Source of the DNA: Nostoc sp. B(2019)
GTDB lineage: Bacteria > Cyanobacteriota > Cyanobacteriia > Cyanobacteriales > Nostocaceae
NCBI RefSeq assembly: GCF_010091925.1
Contig: NZ_WVID01000022.1
Location: 46,931-110,930, forward strand
Length of the DNA: 64,000 nt
Direction of reading: 5' to 3'
Under the pieces are notes generated by a model. It did not search any database and had not been told where the DNA came from. It saw only the letters and a program-made list of their open reading frames with translations. The translations under genes and the position numbers were made by a program. Shown here one piece after another: positions 1 to 6,489 of this stretch (the stretch's first letter is position 1; each line of letters starts with the position of its first letter).

Positions 1-819
1 AAACAATCGACTATAGTGCATTTGCCAATCATCTATAGGCATAATTGGCGCGATAACCAACCCTACTGGATAGCCGCCACCACCGCGCTCCCGTGGTAGC
101 GCCAACTGCCGTAATGCCGCAAGCCGTGATGCTACCGATGCTGTACCACCTTCAAACTTACCAGAAATAGGTGCTGCATTGACGCTCATCCGGCAGCGAG
201 TATGACCGTTGTGAGGTAGGTCAAGTAAGCCATCTACCGCAGAGAATTTTGATACCCAGCGTAGATGTGCATCAGTCCGAGTGCCAAAATAACGGATACA
301 TTCAGCCAGGCTACCCGTCAGATGCTCAATACCCAATGGGTCAGTGTAACAGCTGACCTCATAAGTTGTTACCTGTCCTGGTCGTTCATAGACTGCTAAA
401 TTCTCTAATATTTGCGGCAAATTGGCATAGGTGCGGATAACAGGCGGCCCCGATAAACTACCCGCCAGATAACAGTATTGGCAATGTCCAGGACAACCCT
501 CAGCAAGATGAAATTGCCAATCAGCAGATGGAGGGATAGGACTAAGCTTGAAATGACTAGGTGGAGCTGTCACAACCGCTAAGGTGCGCTTGGCAATATT
601 GTAAGTTTCGCGCTCGTCTTCACCGCGTAAACCTGTAAGGCGGTTGCGTGGTAGTTCTTCTATTGGTAAGTTTAGTGACTGGACACGCGCTAAAATTTGC
701 TGTCCCCAAGGCTCATTTAAAGCAGCAGGTGTAAACATCACCCGTTCAGGCATCCATAATCTTGCTGAGCGTATTTGTGTGTCTGCTACCGAAACATGGT
801 CTGTAATTGTATTCAGCAA
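1..819 (-). CDS. Spore photoproduct lyase-like radical SAM protein (3' part outside window)
   Basis: The visible 273 codons are the N-terminal part of a radical SAM protein; the C-terminus lies beyond the left edge. The cluster CPGHCQYC gives a C-x3-C-x2-C iron-sulfur motif at residues 109, 113 and 116, preceded by HLAEG, as in the SplB family. SplB enzymes reverse the thymine dimer called spore photoproduct; cyanobacteria do not sporulate, so the homologue may repair other DNA lesions or have another substrate. The chosen start is TTG at 819, with GGAG seven bases upstream (827-830); a start at a later ATG inside the frame would cut the conserved MPERVMFTP stretch. No partner gene is next to it. 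The family call is fairly sure, the substrate is not. Confidence 0.8.
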   Translation of the reverse strand, partial: MLNTITDHVSVADTQIRSARLWMPERVMFTPAALNEPWGQQILARVQSLNLPIEELPRNRLTGLRGEDERETYNIAKRTLAVVTAPPSHFKLSPIPPSADWQFHLAEGCPGHCQYCYLAGSLSGPPVIRTYANLPQILENLAVYERPGQVTTYEVSCYTDPLGIEHLTGSLAECIRYFGTRTDAHLRWVSKFSAVDGLLDLPHNGHTRCRMSVNAAPISGKFEGGTASVASRLAALRQLALPRERGGGGYPVGLVIAPIMPIDDWQMHYSRLF

Positions 820-1449
820 TATCGTTCTCCGTTAATTATCTTGCTGATAACTGCAAAAATTCTCTAGGATTTGTTCAATTCGTCGCTTTAGTAAAATCTA
901 TGCTGAGGTAAAAGCGCTTTTGTAACTTAACTTTATTTTACAATCTGGGCTGAGAACTCTCAAAGCATAAATGAAGCGGGTTTTACTAATTTGAGAGTAG
1001 TAGTTTCCGGCTGCAATCGTTGTCTGGCTTGTCTGTTTTTAATGGTGGACTCCCAGTATTAAGAACACGCTCCATCACAAATTTTTTGTCGTGTAGAGTC
1101 GGTGCTTGTTGTAGACTGTTGAGAAATTAGAATGCTGACGAGGTAATCAAGAGGTGTTACAACAATAAATCGAGAAATCTAGGAGTAATAAGCGGCACAG
1201 GTATAAGAGCGTAGACGCATTAGCGAAGCGGTAGCGACGTTCGCGTAAGCGTCTCCCTTTGGGAGAAGGAGCGTCAGCGGCTTGTCGCCAGACATCGCTA
1301 GTTTAGTTGAGTTCATTAGAAGTGAGCGCAATAGTAACATATTTGTACTTGCAGTAGTCATACTACTTAATTAAGTTTGATACAAATGCTGGATAACATA
1401 TAGGCAGCCGATCTAATGTCATTCTTGAACTTTTAATAAATGTAAAGCT
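820..1449. other. Gene-free stretch with a dispersed repeat
   Basis: No convincing gene is seen here. A short open frame on the minus strand near 1179-1361 is produced by the GC-rich palindromic repeat at 1205-1285 and has no gene-like features. The rest is AT-rich and probably holds the promoters of the two flanking divergent genes. Confidence 0.6.
1205..1285. repeat. GC-rich dispersed palindromic repeat
   Basis: The segment is built from overlapping short inverted motifs such as GCGTAGACGCATTAGCGAAG and CTTACGCGAACG-type words, then CTCCCTTTGGGAG. The same motif family recurs in this window near 13494-13576, 36183-36210, 51846-51890 and 52930-52975. Such elements are abundant in Nostoc-type genomes. 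Confidence 0.7.
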
Positions 1450-1659
1450 ATGATTTCTCACGATTACAATGCCATTGATATTGAAGAAAACCTGCTTCGA
1501 CAAATCGAAATTAAAGAAAATCAGCTAAAAATTGCACAAGAGTCTAATATGGCCTATGTGGCAGAAGCAATAGAAAGTGAATTGCTAAAGTTACGCTCTC
1601 AATTACCAGAACCACAAGAGCAAGAATTGCAAGCATTGATGAGTTTGTTAGACGATTAA
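1450..1659 (+). CDS. Small acidic hypothetical protein
   Basis: This 69-residue protein is rich in Glu and Gln, has no Cys, and reads as one or two amphipathic helices (EENLLRQIEIKENQLKIAQE) ending in an acidic LMSLLDD tail. A coiled-coil or partner-binding role would fit, but no family is recognised. There is no strong ribosome binding site before the ATG. It could be a spurious frame, though its composition is gene-like and it stands alone in its region. Confidence 0.5.
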   Translation: MISHDYNAIDIEENLLRQIEIKENQLKIAQESNMAYVAEAIESELLKLRSQLPEPQEQELQALMSLLDD

Positions 1660-1914
1660 ATTTTGTAGTTAAAGAATGCGATCGCAAAACCCAAAAACAC
1701 CGTGATTTCTGATGTAAACGCTTGATTTTGATAGGAAATAATTGACAACAGAAGTTGTCATCAACCAAAAGGTAGAACTTTAGCTTACTACTTTCTAACT
1801 TTAGATAGTTTAATCTGTATCAAATAAATTTAGAACTAAAAGCAGAGGTATTAAATACTTTTGTTTTTGTACATCTGTATGTAATACCTATGTGCTAAAC
1901 GGAGGTAGTTAATT

Positions 1915-2127
1915 ATGGCAGCTCAAATAAACACTTCTGATTTACTGGTAGAGTTATCCGAACAAGAACAGGAGCTTCAAAGTGGAGGTCACTGGGGTCA
2001 CTATGGAAGACCTTGGGGCTATCACGGAAAACATTGGGGCTATCACGGAAAACCTTGGGGCTACCACGGAAGACCTTGGGGCTACCACGGAAGACCTTGG
2101 GGTTGGGGTGGCGGTTGGCGATATTAA
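1915..2127 (+). CDS. Double-glycine leader peptide with Trp/His/Tyr/Gly heptapeptide repeats
   Basis: This 70-residue peptide has two parts. Residues 1-25 form an acidic leader (SDLLVELSEQEQELQSGG) ending in Gly-Gly, like the leaders cut by peptidase-containing ABC exporters in cyanobacterial bacteriocin-type peptides. Residues 26-70 form a core with tryptophans seven residues apart (27, 34, 41, 48, 55, 62) in units of WGYHGKP or WGYHGRP, then a WGWGGGWRY tail. The core has no Cys, Ser or Thr, so lanthionine, thiazole or disulfide chemistry is unlikely; it is cationic and aromatic and could bind metal, membrane or carbohydrate. A perfect GGAGG sits at 1901-1905, nine bases before ATG. No maturation or export gene is next to it. 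A Gly/His-rich structural peptide is the main alternative. Confidence 0.75.
   Translation: MAAQINTSDLLVELSEQEQELQSGGHWGHYGRPWGYHGKHWGYHGKPWGYHGRPWGYHGRPWGWGGGWRY
2014..2097 (+). repeat. Four tandem 21-bp units coding WGYHGKP-type heptads
   Basis: Units begin at 2014, 2035, 2056 and 2077, each starting TGGGGCTA. They differ at Lys/Arg and His/Pro positions, while the Trp, Gly, Tyr and His codons are kept. The pattern suggests growth by unit duplication with selection on the protein. Confidence 0.85.
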
Positions 2128-2206
2128 ATTGACAAAGCCCTGTTTAAAAAGGCTTGTCATTACCTAACATTTTTGTAACAGTCAAATTGTCATAAAAGCA
2201 TAGCCC

Positions 2207-2228
2207 GCCTGCGATTAAAATCGCAGGC
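2207..2228. terminator. Hairpin downstream of the repeat peptide gene
   Basis: GCCTGCGA pairs with TCGCAGGC around a TTAAAA loop. There is no long T-run after it, so a factor-independent terminator is only possible; a dispersed palindromic repeat is the alternative. Confidence 0.4.
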
Positions 2229-2290
2229 TGATAGCCCAACTCCACGCTTGCATGGACTCAAACCCTTTCTTAGTCTTCTAAAGAAAACTT

Positions 2291-2330
2291 TAGCTATTAG
2301 CTTGGAAATTTATTCCCAAGCTAATAGCTA
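2291..2330. repeat. 15-bp-stem inverted repeat
   Basis: TAGCTATTAGCTTGG at 2291-2305 pairs perfectly with CCAAGCTAATAGCTA at 2316-2330 around a 10-base loop. The half-site TTTAGCTATTAGC occurs again near 2391-2402. Confidence 0.75.
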
Positions 2331-2422
2331 TGATGCAATAAATTGAAAAGATGTGGTAGTGACAAAGACTTATAGTCTGAAGACGATTCTTTAGCTATTA
2401 GCATAAGGATTCATGAAAATTC

Positions 2423-2487
2423 AACCACAGATGAACACCGATAAACACAGATAATTTATCGGTGTTCATCCGTGTTCATCTGTGGTT
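2423..2487. repeat. Long imperfect hairpin between convergent genes
   Basis: AACCACAGATGAACAC at 2423-2438 is the exact reverse complement of the last 16 bases, and the inner arms also pair around GATAAATTATC-like sequence. This looks like a dispersed hairpin repeat that may also stop transcription between the converging genes. Confidence 0.7.
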
Positions 2488-2507
2488 CTAAATAAAAGAA
2501 GGATATT

Positions 2508-3815
2508 TTATCTATAATCCTGCTTTTGAATACTCCCCAAACGAGCAGCATCACGAATGTTATATTCAGGACGAGTAAAGCGATTTAGCTGCATCTCAAA
2601 GAAATCTCGATTGGCTTGTAAATGCCTGGGATTTGGGTCATCTAAAGGATATAAAAGTGCTGTCCGCAATGCCTGAATTACCGCAGAAGTAACACAATAC
2701 ATTGACCGTTGGAAACTAACTCCCAACTGAATCAACATATCTTCTTCACCACGGCAATGTTTGCTGTAGTAATCAACAAGATATGGTGGCAAAAAATGCA
2801 ACATATCTTGCATTAACAATGTAGGCGGAATACCAGCAGTACCTACTGGAAACACATCGGCGTAGAGAATGCCATAGTGGAAGTCTTTTTGATTTTCCGG
2901 TACTTGACGTGCTTGAGCATTATAAGATTTTGTACCCCGGAAAGGAGCAGTACGATAGAAAACTGCTTCTACATAAGGTAATGCGGCTTCATATAGCCAC
3001 ATAAAGCCTTTAGATTTGGGGATAATTTCGTAACATTCGCCACGAATATAAACGTGATGATAAATGGGACGACCTGCGATCGCAAATATACCATTAACCA
3101 AGAAACTCATCGCCTCTGGAACGCTGGTAATTGTGCCCTCGTCATAGCGGTCGGACATTTCAAAGAATACCGGGGCCATGATTTCCCAGAACAAGCCCAG
3201 GTTAGCGTAGTAAGACATCTGGCGGCACTGTTCCAAAAACATATCTGGGAACAGCTTATACAGTCCTAGCATCACTGGATTGCCTTGGAAATAAGCTTTA
3301 ATTGCCTTATCAGCGTTGGCTTTGTATTCTTCTGAGTCTAGATAAGGGTCAAATTGCCCACCCATACCTCTGTGCCACAGCATTGCCCGCATACAGGCTT
3401 CCGCAAATTCCATGTTAATGCGATCGTGCAATAAGTGATGCAACAATTTTGGCATTTTGAAGGTTTCACCTTTCTCGATAAATGCCAACAGTTCTGGATG
3501 TGCAGTAGCTTCGCCGCGCCAAATACGCAAATCGGCATCATCCCCAGCGTAATGATTATGCCGTTCTAAATACTCTTTAGGCAAGAAGTATTTAAAAAAG
3601 GGCAACGGGTTTAAAAATTCGCGTTCAGCAATATAAAGTAGGTCACGCCAATAAAAATCCATCGGCACGGCATAAGCTTTATATAAACCGATAATTTGCA
3701 TCAGATTTTCTGGCGTATCTGGCAACATTGCACCGCCTGCTTCTAGGCGATGAATTACTTCGGCAAATTCGTGCTGAGAAGGAGGTAATTTAATTGCTGT
3801 TTTAATTGCTGTCAT
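2508..3815 (-). CDS. cupA: CO2 hydration protein of the NDH-1MS complex (CupA/ChpY type)
   Basis: This 435-residue protein matches the ChpX/ChpY (CupA/CupB) family throughout, with hallmark stretches such as EVIHRLEAGGAMLPDTPENL, MDFYWRDLLYIAE and GRPIYHHVYIRGECYE. The family binds a specialised NDH-1 complex and couples CO2 hydration to proton pumping. It has no signal peptide and is expected on the cytoplasmic side of the thylakoid complex. It is the last gene of ndhF3-carbonic anhydrase-ndhD3-cupA. The conserved His and Cys in the HHVYIRGEC region are candidate metal ligands. CupA is preferred over CupB from memory of the low-CO2-inducible operon; an alignment would decide. Confidence 0.88.
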   Translation of the reverse strand: MTAIKTAIKLPPSQHEFAEVIHRLEAGGAMLPDTPENLMQIIGLYKAYAVPMDFYWRDLLYIAEREFLNPLPFFKYFLPKEYLERHNHYAGDDADLRIWRGEATAHPELLAFIEKGETFKMPKLLHHLLHDRINMEFAEACMRAMLWHRGMGGQFDPYLDSEEYKANADKAIKAYFQGNPVMLGLYKLFPDMFLEQCRQMSYYANLGLFWEIMAPVFFEMSDRYDEGTITSVPEAMSFLVNGIFAIAGRPIYHHVYIRGECYEIIPKSKGFMWLYEAALPYVEAVFYRTAPFRGTKSYNAQARQVPENQKDFHYGILYADVFPVGTAGIPPTLLMQDMLHFLPPYLVDYYSKHCRGEEDMLIQLGVSFQRSMYCVTSAVIQALRTALLYPLDDPNPRHLQANRDFFEMQLNRFTRPEYNIRDAARLGSIQKQDYR

Positions 3816-3909
3816 GATAATTGGTGTTTGCTAATTGCTATTTTTAGTAGTAGTAATTCTTGACGTAAATTAAGTAGACAATAATTGAATAGAAGAGATT
3901 TTGTGGCTT

Positions 3910-3943
3910 GTAGTTAGTGCTTTAGCGCTAAAGCACTAACTAC
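3910..3943. repeat. Perfect 34-bp palindrome in the ndhD3-cupA spacer
   Basis: GTAGTTAGTGCTTTAGC is followed directly by its exact reverse complement. A diverged relative with the same outer GTAGTaAG/CTtACTAC arms lies at 59342-59391, so it belongs to a dispersed family. It is inside the presumed operon transcript. Confidence 0.85.
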
Positions 3944-3999
3944 GAACTCTAATTTGTTTGTGTCTGCTTCCTTCCTGTATAGGTGCGTAATCTTCTTTA

Positions 4000-5496
4000 C
4001 TACTTCAAAGCAAATTGAGAGATTACGGTTTTTTCTGTGGAAGGAATTGCAGCTACCATTGCTGTAGTTGTGGGTTCACTCCAACGCACTAACCAAGTCG
4101 GTTGTACTCCCAAAAAGATAATCAGCGCTGCCAAAATTAAAGCTGGCATTTTCTCAGACCATAAAACTTTGGGATAGTAGGCAAAGTTATCAAGTTTGCC
4201 AAAACAGGTGCGATTGAGGAGGATGACAAAATAAACTGCGGTTAATCCACTAGCCACTACACACAACAATGTGGGGATGGGAAAGACTGAGAAACTGCCT
4301 TGAAAAACGATGAATTCAGCGATGAATCCTGTTAAACCGGGAATACCAGCACTAGCCATCCCACTTAAAACCAGCAAGGCACTAATTAAGGGTAAACCGC
4401 GTATAGGACTCATTAAGCCATTGAGTTTATCTAACTCACGAGTACCAACTTTCGCCTCCACGACTCCCACCAAATGGAAGAGAATGGCAAGGATAATGCC
4501 GTGACTAAACATCTGGGCGACAGCACCAACAAGTGCTAGAGGAGTACCGGCGGCACTAGCTAGCAAGATATAGCCCATGTGACCGACGGAGCTATATGCT
4601 ACCATGCGCTTGATATCTTTTTGAGCGATCGCAATTACTGCCCCATAGATAGCACTGATTGCTCCCCAAATTGCCAAAGTTGGCGCGATAGTACTCCAAG
4701 TTTGGGGAAACATCCCTAATCCAAACCGCAATAGTCCATAAGTTCCTAGCTTTGCCAACACGCCACCAAGAAGAATGGCAATTGGTGCTGAAGCTTCAAC
4801 ATAAGCATCTGGCAGCCAAGTATGAAAAGGAATCAGGGGAATTTTGATGCCAAAACCTAATACTATCCCTGATAGGAGAAGGATTTGCTTTGCTGTTGAC
4901 AGGTTTTCTGTAGAGATTCCATCAACAGCAAAACTAGTAGAACCAGTCAACCAGACCACGCCTAAGAAGGTCGCTAGAATAAATGCCCCTGAAACAGCAG
5001 TATAAATCAGGAATTTAATACCAGCGTAAGCCCGCTTTTCTCCTCCCCAAATAGAAATCAGTAGATAGAAAGGGATTAACTCTAGTTCGTAGAACAAGAA
5101 GAATAGCAGCAAATTTTCTGCTAGGAAAGCACCGGCAACTCCACCACTAACTAATAAAATCATCGAATAGAAAAGCCGGGGACGTTCAGTTTGTTGATTA
5201 CTGCTGTAAATAGCAATCCAGGTGAGTAGGCTATTTAACACCAACATTAATATAGAAAGCCCATCAACTCCTAATTGATAGCTCAAACCTAGAGTTTCAT
5301 TCCAGGGTAAATACTCTTGAAATTGCATCTCTGGATTGCTGATATCAAATTTCAGCAATATAAAAAGATTCCAGAGAAGAACTATTCCCGAAAAGAATAA
5401 TGCTCCTAAACGAATACGATTGGCGGAGAAACTTCCAGGTAATAATACTATGAAAGCTGCGGCTAAAATTGGAAGCCAAATCAAAACACTTAACAT
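4000..5496 (-). CDS. ndhD3: NAD(P)H-quinone oxidoreductase subunit D3 (NDH-1MS)
   Basis: This 498-residue polytopic membrane protein belongs to the NdhD/NuoM antiporter-like family. It shows the family features LAENLLLFFLFYELELIPFY (a Glu in the proton path), LAKLGTYGLLRF, and VAYSSVGHMGYI. It lies downstream of ndhF3 and upstream of cupA in the same orientation, which marks it as the D-type subunit of the CO2-uptake form of NDH-1 rather than the respiratory D1/D2. It acts in the thylakoid membrane as a proton-pumping subunit. The start is ATG at 5496. D3 rather than D4 is inferred together with ndhF3 and cupA. Confidence 0.88.
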   Translation of the reverse strand: MLSVLIWLPILAAAFIVLLPGSFSANRIRLGALFFSGIVLLWNLFILLKFDISNPEMQFQEYLPWNETLGLSYQLGVDGLSILMLVLNSLLTWIAIYSSNQQTERPRLFYSMILLVSGGVAGAFLAENLLLFFLFYELELIPFYLLISIWGGEKRAYAGIKFLIYTAVSGAFILATFLGVVWLTGSTSFAVDGISTENLSTAKQILLLSGIVLGFGIKIPLIPFHTWLPDAYVEASAPIAILLGGVLAKLGTYGLLRFGLGMFPQTWSTIAPTLAIWGAISAIYGAVIAIAQKDIKRMVAYSSVGHMGYILLASAAGTPLALVGAVAQMFSHGIILAILFHLVGVVEAKVGTRELDKLNGLMSPIRGLPLISALLVLSGMASAGIPGLTGFIAEFIVFQGSFSVFPIPTLLCVVASGLTAVYFVILLNRTCFGKLDNFAYYPKVLWSEKMPALILAALIIFLGVQPTWLVRWSEPTTTAMVAAIPSTEKTVISQFALK

Positions 5497-5663
5497 GGCA
5501 ATTTTAAATTCAAAAAACTGATAATAAGTAGTGTCTTCAAAACTATTTTATAAAGCTCCAAACAAAAGACTTATTTGTATTTTGAATGGAGCGATCGCGC
5601 AGTGTCTTCGTAATAGAAATGATAGTCATTAATCCTTATACAAATGACATAGATGCCCAAAGG

Positions 5664-5699
5664 GCGGCTTCCCGTAGGGTAAGACTAATGACTAATGAC
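5664..5699. repeat. 36-bp dispersed repeat, also found inside the cobD-like gene
   Basis: Read on the minus strand this is a GTCATTAGTCATTAGTC heptamer run joined to ACCCTACGGGAAGCCGC. The segment 38764-38799 matches it at all but two positions. Here it sits in the spacer between the carbonic anhydrase gene and ndhD3. Confidence 0.85.
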
Positions 5700-5706
5700 A
5701 AAATAA

Positions 5707-6420
5707 CTAACTAACTAAATTGATTCTACCAGTATCCAAATCGTAGTAACCACCGACTATTTTCAACTTTTCAGTCTTGATTAACTCAGATAACACTGGC
5801 GATGATTTCAATTTTTGAACTTGCGCCAAAATATTTGCTTTACAAGCATTTTCTAACTTATCTCCTGATTGTTTTTTTGAGATTTCTACACTCGGTTTAA
5901 TTGCTTCAAGCAAACTTCCAATTTGTCCTGGTACTTGAGCACCTTTGATCGCGGCATCTACCGCACCACATCTTTCATGTCCCATTACCATAATGACTTT
6001 AGTACCTAATACTAAGCTGCCAAATTCTAGGCTACCAATTTCTTCTGGTGTAGCAATATTACCAGCTACACGGCAGACAAATAAATCTCCAAGCCCCTGG
6101 TCAAAAATAATCTCTGAAGGAACTCGTGAATCTGCACAACCCAAAATAGAAGCATAGGGGTTTTGACCTTTAGCAACTTCCAACAAACGTGTATATCCTT
6201 GGTTGGGATTTCGACGTTTTCTTTTCACAAACCTGTCATTTCCGTCTAGTAATTCTTGTAGTGCCTTTTCGGGGGTTATATCATTTTTTGCTGAGGCTTG
6301 TTCGGGTGCAATCAAGTTTGAACCTATTCCTGCTGCCACCACACCTGTACCGATCGCACCTGCACCAAACTTGAGTAAACCTCTTCTAGAAACCTTTACT
6401 TTAGCCTGTTTTCCGCTCAC
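5707..6420 (-). CDS. Tat-type beta-carbonic anhydrase within the NDH-1MS operon
   Basis: This 237-residue protein interconverts CO2 and bicarbonate if active. The zinc-site motifs of beta-class enzymes are present: GCADSR (Cys95, Asp97, Arg99) and GHERCGAVD (His148, Cys151). The N-terminus has SRRGLLKFG (twin Arg at 12-13), a hydrophobic Ala/Gly stretch and QASA near residue 44, a classic twin-arginine signal peptide, so the enzyme should be folded in the cytoplasm and exported to the thylakoid lumen or periplasm. The start is GTG at 6420 with GAGGAG upstream. It lies 69 bases after ndhF3 and before ndhD3, where other cyanobacteria run ndhF3-ndhD3-cupA directly. A role in NDH-1-linked CO2 uptake is inferred from position. 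Confidence 0.9.
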   Translation of the reverse strand: MSGKQAKVKVSRRGLLKFGAGAIGTGVVAAGIGSNLIAPEQASAKNDITPEKALQELLDGNDRFVKRKRRNPNQGYTRLLEVAKGQNPYASILGCADSRVPSEIIFDQGLGDLFVCRVAGNIATPEEIGSLEFGSLVLGTKVIMVMGHERCGAVDAAIKGAQVPGQIGSLLEAIKPSVEISKKQSGDKLENACKANILAQVQKLKSSPVLSELIKTEKLKIVGGYYDLDTGRINLVS

Positions 6421-6489
6421 TCGATTCTCCTCAAAACATTAAACTGTTAGCCGAGATTGAAATGGTCACTACCACACGAATGTAGAGAT

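Larger units (their letters stand above)
2128..2507. other. Gene-free stretch with three hairpins
   Basis: No gene is seen between the repeat peptide and the 3' end of the CO2-hydration gene. Three separate inverted repeats lie here (2207-2228, 2291-2330, 2423-2487), and any of them could end transcription from either side. Confidence 0.7.

Noticed and set aside
1179..1361. 60-codon minus-strand frame
   Set aside because: It is mostly the GC-rich dispersed repeat read as protein and has no start signal or family resemblance.
1877..1893. GTATGTAATAC upstream of the repeat peptide as an NtcA site
   Set aside because: The NtcA consensus is GTA-N8-TAC; here the spacing is five bases.
1954..2160. 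Open frame on the minus strand and a shifted plus frame (1982-2167) across the heptad repeat peptide
   Set aside because: Both exist only because the 21-bp repeat keeps all frames open; the plus frame from 1915 has the perfect ribosome site and leader.
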